Positions 63,402 to 64,000 of a stretch of 64,000 nt of DNA are shown here, piece by piece (position 1 is the stretch's first letter; each line of letters starts with the position of its first letter). The notes below the pieces were generated by a model that was given only the letters and a program-made list of their open reading frames with translations, ran no database searches and was not told where the DNA came from. Both the position numbers and the translations under genes were made by a program. Origin of the DNA: MED-G105 sp039025235 (GTDB lineage Bacteria > Pseudomonadota > Alphaproteobacteria > Caulobacterales > Parvularculaceae); assembly GCA_039025235.1 (NCBI GenBank), contig JBCCOS010000011.1, positions 69,755 to 133,754 of the forward strand, given 5' to 3'.

Positions 63402-63505
63402 TAAAGCGTCGACACTTCAATTGGAATCGAGACGACGCTTTAAGTCTTTGTTTTTAGGCATTTCCTTAACACCAACGGCACACGCTTGGCTTGGAAATGT
63501 TCTAA
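63402..63505 (+). repeat. Two-hairpin dispersed repeat, copy G
   Basis: First stem AAAGCGTCG/CGACGCTTT, changed on both arms compared with copy D. The second hairpin keeps GCATTTCC/GGAAATGT and CCAA/TTGG. It lies between the regulator gene and the insertion sequence. Confidence 0.95.
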
Positions 63506-63689
63506 GGCAAAGAGGTTCGAGATTGATTTTGTTTCGTTGTCAAAGTGCTTTGCTAAAAAAGGCTGCGTCGACGTTAAATTTTTTCAGTATACAACTAATC
63601 TATTAGGGGTATTGATTTGCAAACCATGTTGTAAGTATTACAAGCTGACAAGAAAAACCAACCCGGTAACTCTCTTATAGTGGTAGAGT

Positions 63690-63929
63690 TTATTTATCGT
63701 CTTAATTATTTGCCTTCAAACGACACCGAATAGGAAAGGTAAAGACGGTATAGAGGAGGTTGAATGATGATTTTAGGGCTTTTGACCCTGTAGAGGAGAT
63801 TACCCGTCGCCTGCTTCCGAACGACCATCTTAAGGCCCCGATTTATCGGGTGACCTTGCATAGGAGTTTGGTTTTGGCCGTTCATGCCCTTTCCACAGGG
63901 CTCCGCCTTCCAACAGGAGGACTATAGCC
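63690..63929 (+). ncRNA. IS110 left end, candidate bridge RNA region
   Basis: About 240 non-coding bases before the transposase, structured as expected for IS110 elements whose left end encodes the bridge RNA. Hairpins: AGGG/CCCT at 63775-63789, CCCGA/TCGGG at 63837-63850, GCCCT/AGGGC at 63886-63901. GAGGAGG with a nine-codon frame (MMILGLLTL) at 63764-63793 sits in the first half. The left boundary is a guess: IS110 elements have no clear inverted ends. Confidence 0.5.
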
Positions 63930-64000
63930 ATGGCGTATATCGGTGTCGATCTTCACACAAATTCTTTCACCATTTGCCGGCTGGAGGTGGACAGGTCTGA
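63930..64000 (+). CDS. IS110 family transposase, N-terminal part (cut by window end)
   Basis: The ATG at 63930 has AGGAGG nine bases upstream. The 23 codons visible encode MAYIGVDLHTNSFTIC then RLEVDRS. The GVDLH/GIDVSK-type opening with the first Asp of the DEDD (RuvC-like) catalytic set is the hallmark of IS110-family recombinases, which start with this strand. The rest lies beyond the window, so the serine-containing C-terminal half cannot be checked. The long structured upstream region fits the IS110 rather than the IS1111 subgroup, where the RNA is on the right. Confidence 0.8.
   Translation, partial: MAYIGVDLHTNSFTICRLEVDRS

Noticed and set aside
10778..63505. CRISPR array
   Set aside because: Repeat copies are scattered over 53 kb in both orientations with genes between them, not regularly spaced.

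Overview
The window looks like chromosomal DNA of a Gram-negative alphaproteobacterium, probably a marine or aquatic heterotroph. Supporting signs are a TonB-dependent receptor, tandem secreted S9 peptidases, an NIT-type chemoreceptor beside a tandem PilZ protein, an Lrp/leucine-dehydrogenase/Bkd operon, LacI-controlled sugar genes, and an intergenic repeat with the two-hairpin layout of alphaproteobacterial RIME-like repeats. Base composition is moderate. I cannot name a genus. The aconitase is an exception: it reads like the AcnB form of Bacteroidota.

Layout. 1-4 kb: TonB receptor and purine permease (both minus). 4.6-7.3 kb: glucokinase, then a VOC/FAH gene pair. 7.5-10.7 kb: PilZ protein divergent from a large chemoreceptor with a clear terminator. 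11-20.4 kb: SRAP protein, secreted alpha/beta hydrolase, acnB, a binding protein without signal peptide bracketed by repeats, a shrunken TonB-receptor remnant plus yfiR, and a TPR sulfotransferase. 20.6-27.7 kb: two 745-residue S9 peptidases and a YtcJ-like amidohydrolase lipoprotein (all minus). 28-32.3 kb: Lrp regulator divergent from leucine dehydrogenase and both E1 subunits of branched-chain 2-oxoacid dehydrogenase. 32.6-44 kb: propeller-amidohydrolase, class V aminotransferase, class II aldolase, APC permease, GntR regulator, SDR and a serine hydrolase. 44-56.3 kb: sugar region with a TIM-barrel epimerase, LacI regulator, xylB-xylA, a membrane hydroxylase, a Gfo/Idh/MocA oxidoreductase, a second TIM-barrel isomerase and a 1228-residue ThuA/PQQ-dehydrogenase/cytochrome c fusion. 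56.8-63.3 kb: a second LacI-controlled set with a POT-like transporter, IlvD/Edd dehydratase, class III aminotransferase and regulator. The window ends inside an IS110-family insertion sequence, with its non-coding left end and the first 23 codons of its transposase.

How the genes work together. Two small regulons can be read from the DNA. A TGATAGCGCTACCA-like operator lies before xylB, before the epimerase gene and, with 11 of 14 matches, before the SDR gene at 41254. A GTAAAACGTTTTAC-like operator lies before the aminotransferase/regulator pair and the POT-like transporter, with a weaker relative before the dehydratase. The second set looks like uptake and breakdown of a sugar acid or amino-sugar acid; its substrate cannot be told from sequence.

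A repeat of about 104 bp occurs seven times, plus one inverted half copy and one degenerate copy. It folds as two hairpins, and the first stem keeps pairing by compensatory changes. One copy supplies the stop codon of the POT-like transporter. This family, the IS110 left end (possible bridge RNA) and the LacI-controlled dehydratase/aminotransferase set are the items most worth a second look.
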